Assembly: GCA_027315115.1 (NCBI GenBank)
Contig: DAHUYQ010000052.1
Span: 1 to 46,042 of the forward strand
From: Solirubrobacterales bacterium
GTDB taxonomy: Bacteria > Actinomycetota > Thermoleophilia > Solirubrobacterales > Solirubrobacteraceae
Length of the DNA stretch: 46,042 bases
Reading direction: 5' to 3'
The notes under the pieces are model-generated. The model ran no database searches. It was not told the origin of the DNA and worked only from the letters and a program-made list of their open reading frames with translations. A program made the translations under genes and the position numbers. Position 1 is the stretch's first letter. Each line of letters opens with the position of its first letter. Positions 32,561 through 39,708 of the stretch are shown here, piece after piece.

Positions 32561-32566
32561 AGCATA
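32561..32566 (-). promoter_or_regulatory. -10 box, leaderless promoter
   Basis: TATGCT on the minus strand, 8 nt before the ATG at 32552; same box and spacing as the other NUDIX gene (17634-17639). Confidence 0.5.
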
Positions 32567-32748
32567 CCCGCCGGCTCGATCGCTCCAGGATGCGTCTGCG
32601 CGCGTTGCGCTTGGCCCGTGCCGGTATGAGCCGCGAGAGCTGAGAGCGATGCTCGGCGACCCACCGGTATGCATTCAAGCTGGCCCTGGAGCGGCTGCTC
32701 GCGTGACTGGCGACGCCGGCGGCCGGTCCCGGCGGGCAGACGCGCCCG

Positions 32749-32964
32749 TCACTGCTCCCGCCCCCGCAGCCGCCTGACCTCGACCAGCTCCAGCCCGAGC
32801 GCCTGGATGCGGTCGAGCAGGCCATGGAGCGCGGCCTGGTCGACCACCGGGCCGCGCAGCACGGTCTCGTTGGAGTGCACGGTCGCCTCCATGCCCGCGA
32901 AGACGCTCAGCACCTGCTCGCTCACCTGTCCCTTGACCCGGATCTCGTAGGCGCTTGCGACCAC
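32749..32964 (-). CDS. Small conserved actinobacterial protein
   Basis: 71 aa. Start at the GTG at 32964, 6 nt after a GGAGGA ribosome binding site; the longer ORF upstream is not supported. Sequence: AYEIRVKGQVSEQVLSVFAGMEATVHSNETVLRG then PVVDQAALHGLLDRIQALGLELVEVRRL. A beta-alpha-beta fold with a conserved ETVLRGPxxDQAALHGxLxRIxxLGLELxEVRR core is common in actinobacteria, often near regulators. Function unknown. It lies 31 bp after the DUF1269 gene on the same strand. Confidence 0.8.
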   Translation of the reverse strand: MVASAYEIRVKGQVSEQVLSVFAGMEATVHSNETVLRGPVVDQAALHGLLDRIQALGLELVEVRRLRGREQ

Positions 32965-32995
32965 CACACGTCCTCCAGCATCCCGTCGCCGGCCA

Positions 32996-33487
32996 CTACT
33001 CCTCCTCGGCGAAGACCTCACGCAGCTTCGCCTCGTCCTCCTTGGAGAGGTTGGTCTCCAGCAGCTCCGCTTTGGTGCCCTCGAACGCGCCCTGAACCCT
33101 GTCCATCACGGCGTCCGAGGTGAGCGCGAACAGGGCCGAGGTGCCCGGAGTCACCTGCGTGCGGACCCGCTTGATGAAGTCGTCGTCGATCCCGACGTCG
33201 GTGAGCGCGCCGCCGATCGCGCCGGCCGCCGCTCCGATCGCCATCCCGAACAGCGGGATGAAGAAGATCAGCCCGAAGAGCAGGCCCCAGAAGGCGCCGC
33301 CCAGAGCGCCGGCGCCGGCAAGGTTGTGAAGCTGCCGCGTGCGCGGCTTCTTGCTGGTCGGCGGCCAGGTCACGATCGCCGCGTCGTGGACCTTGATCAG
33401 CTCCTGGCGCCGCAATTGCTCAAGTGTCTTGACGGCCTGCTCCGCGCCGTTCTCGTCGGGAAACTTCCAAACCGTCAGCGTCGCCAT
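32996..33487 (-). CDS. DUF1269 family protein
   Basis: 163 aa, ATG at 33487 after AAGGAGACG. Family marks: TLTVWKFPDENGAEQAVKTLEQLRRQELIKVHDAAIVTWP, a Gly-rich hairpin LGGAFWGLLFGLIFFIPLFGMAIGAAAGAIGGALTDVGIDDDFIKRVRTQVTPGTSALFAL, then a C-terminal alpha/beta region ending in an acidic tail (LREVFAEEE). Probably membrane-associated, function unknown. A second protein of the same plan is at 27867-28364. Co-directional with the 71-aa gene downstream. Confidence 0.9.
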   Translation of the reverse strand: MATLTVWKFPDENGAEQAVKTLEQLRRQELIKVHDAAIVTWPPTSKKPRTRQLHNLAGAGALGGAFWGLLFGLIFFIPLFGMAIGAAAGAIGGALTDVGIDDDFIKRVRTQVTPGTSALFALTSDAVMDRVQGAFEGTKAELLETNLSKEDEAKLREVFAEEE

Positions 33488-33594
33488 CTGCGTCTCCTTG
33501 ATCTCGGGTGCCTTCGATGTGGGCCATCGCCACGCTAGGCCCGCGCAGGATGAGCGGCCATCGCCCGGTGGGGATGAAGCGGACGGGAGGCGTC

Positions 33595-34248
33595 TCAGCC
33601 GAGCACTTCGACCACGCCGACGATCAGCAGGTAGACGCCGAGCACCGCCGCCACCAGCACCGCCATGTGCCGCCAGTGGCCGCCAAACCAGGCGTTGATC
33701 GCCTCCAGCACGTTCACCGTCCGCTCCCGGAAGGCGATCAGGAGCAGGATGGGCAGCTCGATCAGCCACAGCATCACCACGAGCATCTCGGCCAGATATC
33801 CGATCTGGGCCGCAGTCGAGGCGTGCGTGTCAACCATCGACTTGACGCCACCGACGAAGATCGGCGAGGGCACCACGTAGAGGATCAACGCCAGCACCAG
33901 GATGCCCCAGCGGCTCTCCAGGTAGCGAGCGGTCCTTGAGGGCGCGCTCTCCTGCGGCTCCTTCGCCGCCTGCGGGCGCCGCAGCCGTGCCGCGATCGCC
34001 AGCAGCACGACGCCGCCGAAGATGTAGAGCGCGGCGCTGGGCGTGCGCACCTGTTTGCTGGTCGCGCCCGCTTCGGTGAACAGCGCCAGAACCACCAGCC
34101 CGACCGCGAACACCGTGAAATACGCGGCAGCCACGAAGAGCAGCACCCGGAGCTGCACCTCGCTGCCGCGGCCCAACGCGATCACCGCCGCCAGTGCGGG
34201 CGGGTAGATCGAGGCCGCCAGGGCCAGCGATAGCGCTTCGGAAGGCAA
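33595..34248 (-). CDS. Sap/GAP-family (LysE-like) membrane transporter
   Basis: 217 aa from a TTG that matches the usual family start (LPSEALSLALAASIYPPALAAVIALG); an ATG at 34314 would add 22 non-family residues. Six helices in LysE-like arrangement, with a charged cytoplasmic loop (LRRPQAAKEPQESAPSRTARYLESRW). Signature VVPSPIFVGGVKSMVDT in the second half. Relatives include the mycobacterial Sap protein needed for sulfolipid export, so a lipid or small-molecule export role is possible. Divergent from the HtrA-like gene. Confidence 0.75.
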   Translation of the reverse strand: MPSEALSLALAASIYPPALAAVIALGRGSEVQLRVLLFVAAAYFTVFAVGLVVLALFTEAGATSKQVRTPSAALYIFGGVVLLAIAARLRRPQAAKEPQESAPSRTARYLESRWGILVLALILYVVPSPIFVGGVKSMVDTHASTAAQIGYLAEMLVVMLWLIELPILLLIAFRERTVNVLEAINAWFGGHWRHMAVLVAAVLGVYLLIVGVVEVLG

Positions 34249-34459
34249 GCCGTGCCGCTCACATGATGCTCGTTGACCCTCGCAACTGAACGGTGCGGCC
34301 GGGTGAGCGTGCATCGCCTCCGCGGGGTGATCCGGCGAGACGCCCGGCTCGGCCGCATCGGCTTCGCGCGCTACCGTGATGTGCTGTGTGCGGTGAGGGC
34401 GCTGCGGGCATGTTCGCCTCGGACAGAAGCGTGACGTCGCGGCTTGCGGAGATGGCCTG

Positions 34460-35557
34460 ATGTCGTCCCCCGGCCAGCGGCGGCCTCGCGGCCGCGCAGG
34501 GCTGGTGATCGTGGTCGCAGTCGCGGCGGCGCTCGGCGGAGTCGTGGGCGGGCTGACCGTCGAAGCGCTCAAATCGAACCCGAGCGCGAGCAAAGAAGAA
34601 GCGGCGCAGAGAGCGACCCCGTCGCCCGCGTCCTGCTCGGTGACGAGCGTCGCCGACCGCGACCTGCCCGCGGTCGTGACCATCAAGGCTGAAGGCGAAG
34701 GCTCCCAGGGCGTGGGCTCCGGGGACGTGATCCGCTCTGACGGCTACGTGCTCACCAACAACCACGTGGTCGCCGCCGCCGCCAACGGTGGTCGCGTGCA
34801 GGTGATCTTCAACGACGGCAATACCGCGCCGGCCACTATCACCGGCCGCGATCCGGCTACGGACCTGGCGGTGCTGAAGGTGAACGGCGCGCAGGGCCTG
34901 CCCACCATCACCCTGGGCAGCGACCGGGAAGTGAAGATCGGCGCCCCCGTGATCGTGATCGGCGCGCCGCTCGGCCTCTCGAACACCGTCACCAGCGGAA
35001 TCGTGAGCGCGCTCGACCGGACCGTCGCGGTGCCGGGCGAAGCCTCGCAGAGCGCGCTGCTGGTGGACGCGATCCAGACCGACGCCGCGATCAACCCCGG
35101 CAACAGCGGCGGCGCGCTGCTCAACTGCGCCGGCCGGCTGATCGGCGTGCCATCCGCGGGCGCCACGGTGCCCAATGAATCGGGCGAATCCAGCGGAGGC
35201 AGCATCGGCCTGGGGTTCGCGATCCCCGTCGATCTCGCCAAGACCGTCTCTGAGGAGATCATCTCCACAGGCAAGGCGACACACTCCTACATCGGCCTGC
35301 AGGCCGAACCTGCCCAGGGCGCGGACGGCACCCCGCGCGGGCTGCGGGTGGTGATCGTCGACCCATCCGGGCCGGCCCAGAAGGCGGGCTTGCGCGCCGG
35401 AGACCTGATCACCTCGATCGAAGGCGAGGCGGCCGGCAGCACCGACCAGTTGATCGCGCTGACGCTGACCCGACGCTCGGGCCAGACGCTTACGCTGGAG
35501 ATCGAACGAGACGGTCAGCGCAGGAGCATCACGCTCACGCTCGGCCGCACCGCATAG
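34460..35557 (+). CDS. HtrA/DegP-like S1C serine protease with PDZ domain
   Basis: 365 aa, ribosome binding site GGAGA 7 nt before the ATG. One N-terminal signal-anchor helix (GLVIVVAVAAALGGVVGGLTV) places the rest outside the membrane. Catalytic triad: His102 in LTNNHVV, Asp135 in ATDLAVLK, Ser216 in NPGNSGGALL. PDZ domain at about 265-360 (GLRVVIVDPSGPAQKAGLRAGDLITSIEGE). The protease degrades or refolds damaged envelope proteins. It stands alone, divergent from a LysE-like transporter gene and convergent with YccF at 13 bp. Confidence 0.93.
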   Translation: MSSPGQRRPRGRAGLVIVVAVAAALGGVVGGLTVEALKSNPSASKEEAAQRATPSPASCSVTSVADRDLPAVVTIKAEGEGSQGVGSGDVIRSDGYVLTNNHVVAAAANGGRVQVIFNDGNTAPATITGRDPATDLAVLKVNGAQGLPTITLGSDREVKIGAPVIVIGAPLGLSNTVTSGIVSALDRTVAVPGEASQSALLVDAIQTDAAINPGNSGGALLNCAGRLIGVPSAGATVPNESGESSGGSIGLGFAIPVDLAKTVSEEIISTGKATHSYIGLQAEPAQGADGTPRGLRVVIVDPSGPAQKAGLRAGDLITSIEGEAAGSTDQLIALTLTRRSGQTLTLEIERDGQRRSITLTLGRTA

Positions 35558-35570
35558 AGCGCCGCGCGGG

Positions 35571-35990
35571 CTATTCGCCGCTTGCGAACATCGGCTCCAT
35601 GCCGCGCGCGCGAGCCTCGCCGACGCTCACGATCTCACGCCCGAGCGGGAACAGCGAGACGGGAATCAGCTTGAAGCTCGCAAGGCCCAACGGGATGCCG
35701 ATGATGGTCAGGCACATCAGCACCCCCGACACGAGGTGCGCGATCGCAAGCCACCAGCCGCAGAGCAGGAACCACAGGACGTTGCCGATCCCCGAGGCAA
35801 CACCGGCGTCCGCCCGCGGCACGACTGTCCTGCCGAATGGCCACAGCGCAAACGCGGCGATGCGCAGCGAGGCTACGCCGAACGGGATGGTGATGATCAA
35901 GACGAAGCAGATCAGTGCCGCGATCGTGTAGCCGATCGCGATCCACACCCCCTCGAACACAAACCAGATGATGTTCAGCAGCAGTCTCAC
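35571..35990 (-). CDS. YccF-domain membrane protein
   Basis: 139 aa from a GTG. Two repeats of the YccF pattern: LNIIWFVFEGVWIAIGYTIAALICFVLIITIPFGVASLRIAAFALWPFGR, then NVLWFLLCGWWLAIAHLVSGVLMCLTIIGIPLGLASFKLIPVSLFPLGREIV. The ITIPFGxAxxRxAxxxLWPFGR motif is the family signature. About four helices. Function unknown. Transcribed in the same direction as the amidase gene, 89 bp away. Confidence 0.92.
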   Translation of the reverse strand: MRLLLNIIWFVFEGVWIAIGYTIAALICFVLIITIPFGVASLRIAAFALWPFGRTVVPRADAGVASGIGNVLWFLLCGWWLAIAHLVSGVLMCLTIIGIPLGLASFKLIPVSLFPLGREIVSVGEARARGMEPMFASGE

Positions 35991-36079
35991 ACGGCCAACC
36001 CGCTTTCGCCGCTTCCAGCGTAGTCTCGCGCGCAGGGGTCCATAAGGCCGTCGCGATCTGCTTGTGGCCTTCTACCGTC

Positions 36080-36904
36080 TCACCTCAGGTATTCGGTGAT
36101 CGCCTCGGCGAGCCCTCTGGCCGCCTTGCGCTGGAAGGCCGCTCTGACCAGGCGCGAAGCATCGATCGCGTTGCGCATGTTCCCGCACTCGATCAGCACC
36201 TTCGGCACCGTGGTGAGGTTGAGCCCGGCGAGGTTGTCGCGGAAGGAGATCCCGCCGCTGCCGTCGTAGTTGCTGCGCGGCATGCCCGTGACGGCGGCGT
36301 AGCGCCTGATCACATCTGCTCCGAAGCGCCGCGAGGCGGCGATCACGCGGTCGTTGGGCCCGTCGGCCACCGGCTCCAGCACCGCGAACCCGCGCCCCTG
36401 GGGCGGGCCGCCGTCGGCGTGGATATCGATCGCCACGTTGGCATGCGCGCCGTCGAGGATCTGCGATCGCCGGTTCACGCACGGCCCCACGCCCGAGTTG
36501 GAGCCACGGGTCATCACCACCCTCGCCCCCTCCGCGCGCAGGTCGGCGGCAAGGCTCCGCGCGACTTCGAAGTTGAAGCTCGCCTCGGTGTACCCGCCGT
36601 CGGTTTCGGTGCCGGTGGTGTCGCACGTCTCCTCTTCGCGGCCATTCCAGACGAGGTGGTCGATGTAGGCGGGATCGGCGTAGTTGCGGCCGTTGTGGCC
36701 AGGATCGATGCCCACGATCTTCCCAGCTAGCGGCTGTGTCTGGGCATGGCCTCCGCTGCCGCCGCCGGGGCTGCCCGAGGTGTTGGCAGAGCTCGGATGA
36801 GGGCTCGCGCCGGTGCGGCCACGATCGGCAGCCAGGCGCCCGCCCACGCCGAGCGCGAGCAGGCTCACCCCGGCGAGCGCGGCGGCTGTCAGGACGATGC
36901 GCAT
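36080..36904 (-). CDS. N-acetylmuramoyl-L-alanine amidase (Amidase_3)
   Basis: 274 aa from the ATG at 36904; a TTG at 36913 is the alternative, and neither has a good ribosome binding site. A TAGATT box (36916-36921) lies 11 nt upstream. An N-terminal signal or anchor helix (IVLTAAALAGVSLLALGVGGRLA) and a Ser/Gly linker precede the zinc amidase: His in GIDPGHNG, Glu in SFNFEVARSLA, His in AIDIHADGG, catalytic Glu in LIECGNMRN. It cleaves the bond between muramic acid and the stem peptide outside the membrane. Isolated gene, divergent from the alkyltransferase-like gene. Confidence 0.92.
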   Translation of the reverse strand: MRIVLTAAALAGVSLLALGVGGRLAADRGRTGASPHPSSANTSGSPGGGSGGHAQTQPLAGKIVGIDPGHNGRNYADPAYIDHLVWNGREEETCDTTGTETDGGYTEASFNFEVARSLAADLRAEGARVVMTRGSNSGVGPCVNRRSQILDGAHANVAIDIHADGGPPQGRGFAVLEPVADGPNDRVIAASRRFGADVIRRYAAVTGMPRSNYDGSGGISFRDNLAGLNLTTVPKVLIECGNMRNAIDASRLVRAAFQRKAARGLAEAITEYLR

Positions 36905-36948
36905 TGCTCGCAACCAATCTACACGCCGCTGAGACGCGATCGCCCCTG

Positions 36949-36954
36949 CATACT
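36949..36954 (+). promoter_or_regulatory. -10 box, near-leaderless promoter
   Basis: CATACT, a one-base variant of TATACT, 9 nt before the ATG at 36964; no ribosome binding site between. Confidence 0.35.
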
Positions 36955-36963
36955 GCTCGCTGG

Positions 36964-37242
36964 ATGGCGGTCAGTGAGAGCACGATCATCGAGCGCGTGC
37001 GGCGCGTGCCGCCGGGCTACGTGACCACGTACGGCGACCTCTCGCCCGGTGCGCCGCGCCACGCGGGATGGGTGCTCTCGCGGTCGCCGGGTGGCGTCCC
37101 CTGGTGGCGTGTGGTGCGCGGCGACGGCACCTGGCCGAAGGGACGCCAGCAGCGTGAGCTGCTCACGTCGGAGGACGTGCCGATCCGCGGCCGGCGGGTC
37201 GTGATGGCGGAGGCGCGGATACCGCCGGAGGCGATCCTCTAG
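36964..37242 (+). CDS. Alkyltransferase-like protein (ATL)
   Basis: 92 aa, only the DNA-binding C-terminal domain of O6-alkylguanine-DNA alkyltransferase: STIIERVRRVPPGYVTTYGDLSPGAPRHAGWVLSRSPGGVPWWRVVRGDG. The acceptor motif PCHR of the active enzyme is PWWR here, with Trp at the Cys position. ATL proteins bind and flip alkylated guanines without repairing them and hand the lesion to nucleotide-excision repair. The Tyr and Arg-finger regions appear kept. It stands alone and is divergent from the amidase gene. The stop overlaps a small hairpin. Confidence 0.88.
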   Translation: MAVSESTIIERVRRVPPGYVTTYGDLSPGAPRHAGWVLSRSPGGVPWWRVVRGDGTWPKGRQQRELLTSEDVPIRGRRVVMAEARIPPEAIL

Positions 37243-37256
37243 CGGGCTTGCCCGCT
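37241..37256 (+). terminator. Hairpin at the end of the ATL gene
   Basis: AGCGGG (37241-37246), CTTG loop, CCCGCT (37251-37256); begins inside the TAG stop codon. No T tract. Candidate terminator in the 107-bp convergent gap. Confidence 0.45.
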
Positions 37257-37349
37257 TCGACTGCCGCGATCGACCGGCATCTCCGCGACCGGCGCGAAGC
37301 GCCGAGATCATCCATCGCTGCCCACTGGGTGACGAGCGCCTCGTCTCGT

Positions 37350-37922
37350 TCAGCCGCGCGAGCGCTCGCCGCGATCGTCCCCGAGCACCCTGAAGCTTCC
37401 TTCGTGGAAGATCAGCGGTGGAGACGGCGCCAGGGGAGCGAGCAGGCTCTCCACTCTGACGACCACGATCAGATGGTCCCCGCCCTCGTGCACCGCGGTG
37501 ATGGCCCCCTCGCACCACAGCGTCGCGCCTGCGATCCGGGGAACGCCGTGCGTTCCGGGCGACCAATCCACTCCCCGCCACTTGTCGGTCCCGGTCCGCG
37601 CGAACTGGGATGCCAGCCATTCCTGGTCGTCCGCCAGGACGTTGACGCAGATCTCCCCGGCGGCACGCAGCCGCGGCAGCGTCGTCGAGCTCGCCCCGGC
37701 AGAGAACAGAACCAGCGGCGGTGAGAGCGAGAGGCTGGAGAACGACTGACACGTCATGCCGACGGGCTCACCGGCCTCGATCCCAGTGACGACGACCACG
37801 CCGGAGGCGAATCGAGACAGGGCGCGACGGAAGTGAGCGGGATCGCTCGCGTCGAGCTTGCGCGTCGCCTGCGAGCCGTGCTCGCGACCCGCGCTCAGTT
37901 CCCCGGACTTTCGCGCCGCCAT
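37350..37922 (-). CDS. Flavin reductase-like FMN-binding protein
   Basis: 190 aa, ATG at 37922 with GAGG close upstream. Family pattern: HFRRALSRFASGVVVVTGIEAGEPVGMTCQSFSSLSLSPPLVLFSAGASSTTLPRLRAAGEICVNVLADDQEWLASQFARTGTDKW, then DHLIVVVRVESL. Such proteins use NAD(P)H to reduce FMN or FAD for a partner monooxygenase. No monooxygenase is adjacent. The N-terminal about 22 residues are disordered. It is divergent from the methyltransferase gene by 44 bp. Confidence 0.9.
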   Translation of the reverse strand: MAARKSGELSAGREHGSQATRKLDASDPAHFRRALSRFASGVVVVTGIEAGEPVGMTCQSFSSLSLSPPLVLFSAGASSTTLPRLRAAGEICVNVLADDQEWLASQFARTGTDKWRGVDWSPGTHGVPRIAGATLWCEGAITAVHEGGDHLIVVVRVESLLAPLAPSPPLIFHEGSFRVLGDDRGERSRG

Positions 37923-37930
37923 CACCTCAG

Positions 37931-37936
37931 CGTATA
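37931..37936 (-). promoter_or_regulatory. -10-like box
   Basis: TATACG on the minus strand, 8 nt before the ATG at 37922; lacks the final T of the consensus. Confidence 0.35.
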
Positions 37937-37954
37937 GGGCGGAGGGCGGCGGCT

Positions 37955-37960
37955 TAGAGT
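37955..37960 (+). promoter_or_regulatory. -10 box, leaderless promoter
   Basis: TAGAGT, 6 nt before the ATG at 37967. It faces the opposite box at 37931-37936, so two divergent promoters share 44 bp. Confidence 0.5.
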
Positions 37961-37966
37961 AGGCCC

Positions 37967-38809
37967 ATGCCCACCGCGCAGCCGGCCGGCCTGCCCGGCC
38001 AGGATCCCCATGAAGCCCGCCAGATGGCGGAGTCCTTCGGCGCCGACCCCGAACGCTACGACCGCGCCAGGCCTGGCTACCCCGAGGCGATGGTGCGACG
38101 GATCCTGGCCGCCTCCCCCGGCCGCGAGGTTCTCGACGTCGGCTGCGGCACGGGCATTTCCGCCCGCGCCTTCCAGGCGGCTGGCTGCAGCGTGCTCGGC
38201 CTCGACGTCGACGCGCGGATGGCCGACTTCGCGCGCCGCGGCGGGCTGGAGGTGCAGGTCGCCGCGTTCGAGGCATGGGAGCCCGCGGGCCGCATGTTCG
38301 ACGCTGTCATCTCAGGCCAGTCCTGGCACTGGGTGGACCCGCTGCTCGGCGCCGCCAAAGCGGCACAGGCGCTGCGCGCCGGCGGCCGGCTGGCGGTGTT
38401 CTGGAACGTGCAGCAGCCGCCGCCCGAGATCGCGGACGCGTTCTCGGAGGTCTACCGGCGCGTGGCGCCGGAGATGCCGGTCTTCAACCGCAGGGGCCAG
38501 GAGGCCGACCCCAGAAGGCCCTCCCCGCGCGTCGGCTACACGGCTCTGCGCTCCAAGGCGGCCGACGGCATGCGCCGGTCGGGCGGCTTCCAGGAGCCGC
38601 AGCAGTGGCGCTTCGACTGGGAGCGCCTCTACACGCGGGATCAATGGCTGGAGCAGGTGCCCACGTTCGGCGGCCACGGCCGTTTCGCGCCGGCCAAGCT
38701 GGCGGAGCTGCTGGCGGGCATCGGCGCCACGATCGACGCGGCCGGCGGCAGCTTCACGATGCGCTACGTCACGATGGTGGTGACGGCCGTGCGTGCCGAT
38801 CCCGCCTGA
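37967..38809 (+). CDS. Class I SAM-dependent methyltransferase
   Basis: 280 aa. Motif I VLDVGCGTGISARAFQAAGCSVLGLDVDARM, motif II FDAVISGQSWHWVDP, then LRAGGRLAVFWN. The AESFGADPERYDRARPGYPEAM start and the SGQSWHWV segment are typical of the small-molecule methyltransferase group often annotated only as class I methyltransferase. Substrate unknown. Soluble. Convergent with the TetR gene at 24 bp. Confidence 0.88.
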   Translation: MPTAQPAGLPGQDPHEARQMAESFGADPERYDRARPGYPEAMVRRILAASPGREVLDVGCGTGISARAFQAAGCSVLGLDVDARMADFARRGGLEVQVAAFEAWEPAGRMFDAVISGQSWHWVDPLLGAAKAAQALRAGGRLAVFWNVQQPPPEIADAFSEVYRRVAPEMPVFNRRGQEADPRRPSPRVGYTALRSKAADGMRRSGGFQEPQQWRFDWERLYTRDQWLEQVPTFGGHGRFAPAKLAELLAGIGATIDAAGGSFTMRYVTMVVTAVRADPA

Positions 38810-38833
38810 GCAGGCTCCGGCCGCGAGTGGCCC

Positions 38834-39421
38834 TCAGCGCGGGCCGGGCGCGCTCCCGGCCCCCAGGCCGTCGAGCACCAGCGTCAGCGCGCGCGCCGCG
38901 GCGGCCGCCCGCGCGGCAGGCCCCTCGGCGCTCTCCATAGCCCCCTTGACCATCCCGAGCAGGAGGAAGGTGTCGTCCAGCGAGAAGTCGCGCCGCAGCG
39001 CGCCCGCGGCCTTGGCATCGCGCAGCGGGCGCTTCATCAGCTCGGCGATCTGCTTGCGGCTGCGCTCCAGCTCGGAGCCCACGCACGCGTCCTCGCGAGC
39101 GAGCTGGCTGAGGCCGTAGAAGCTGGCGACGCCTTCGACGAGGCTGCGCAGCAGCACGAAGAATGCATCCGGGTCTCCCGCGCACTCGGCTGCCAGCCGC
39201 GCGATGCGCTCGACCTGCTCGCCCAGGATCTCCGCGGCCAGCACCCTGCGGTCGGGGAAGTTGCGGTAGAGCGTGGCCTGGCCCACTCCCGCGCGGCGCG
39301 CCACCTCGCACATCGGGACCTCCGCCGACTCGGCCAGGAGCTCACGGGCGGCATCCAGGATCGCCGCGCGATTGCGCCTGGCGTCCCTGCGCTGCCCCTC
39401 GATCGGCGCCACGACTACCAC
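38834..39421 (-). CDS. TetR-family repressor
   Basis: 195 aa from a GTG at 39421, chosen because TAAACT lies 7 nt upstream; the longer ORF would read through its own promoter. N-terminal HTH: RRDARRNRAAILDAARELLAESAEVPMCEVARRAGVGQATLYRNFPDRRVLAAEILG, with recognition helix QATLYRNF. The C-terminal ligand domain is all-helical with SLVEGVASFYGLSQLARED. Divergent from an MFS exporter, the classic layout for drug-responsive control. A CGGACAG palindrome in the shared region is the probable operator. Confidence 0.9.
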   Translation of the reverse strand: MVVVAPIEGQRRDARRNRAAILDAARELLAESAEVPMCEVARRAGVGQATLYRNFPDRRVLAAEILGEQVERIARLAAECAGDPDAFFVLLRSLVEGVASFYGLSQLAREDACVGSELERSRKQIAELMKRPLRDAKAAGALRRDFSLDDTFLLLGMVKGAMESAEGPAARAAAAARALTLVLDGLGAGSAPGPR

Positions 39422-39428
39422 GGCAGTC

Positions 39429-39446
39429 AGTTTACAACCGGACAGG
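39429..39446 (-). promoter_or_regulatory. tetR -10 box with operator half-site
   Basis: TAAACT (39429-39434, minus strand) lies 7 nt before the GTG of tetR. CGGACAGG at 39439-39446 directly behind it repeats one arm of the palindrome at 39554-39569, so the repressor could block its own promoter. Confidence 0.5.
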
Positions 39447-39553
39447 CTTCTCCGAACCTGCCCGAGAGTCTCTGCTGGCCATCTCCACACCTCTTCCAAA
39501 CAGGAAACGGAGATCCACTCCGGTCTTGTGCTAAAAGAACGGGGTCCTCGGAT

Positions 39554-39569
39554 CGGACAGGGCTGTCCG
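39554..39569. promoter_or_regulatory. Palindromic operator, probable TetR site
   Basis: CGGACAG-GG-CTGTCCG, a perfect 7+7 palindrome in the 286-bp tetR/MFS divergent region, 139 bp before the exporter start. The same CGGACAG arm occurs beside the tetR -10 box. Confidence 0.6.
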
Positions 39570-39648
39570 GTAGAGCGATGCTCGATCGCCCGTCAAGGCT
39601 CGACCGGGGAAGCGCCCTGTAAAACCCTCACCTGCAAGGAGCGAGGCC

Positions 39649-39708
39649 GTGCACCCGCCCGCTGTGACATCCAGACCGATCGCGTGCAGTCCGGGTGGTG
39701 ATCGCTGA
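39649..39708 (+). CDS. Short leader ORF before the MFS exporter
   Basis: GTG, 19 codons and TGA (39706-39708). AAGGAG lies 7 nt before the GTG, a better ribosome binding site than the exporter has. The stop overlaps the exporter ATG as TGATG, so ribosomes ending here could restart on the exporter. The peptide reads HPPAVTSRPIACSPGGDR, not resembling a known family; two prolines follow the His. It may be a translational coupling or arrest leader. Too short to prove by sequence alone. Confidence 0.4.
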   Translation: MHPPAVTSRPIACSPGGDR

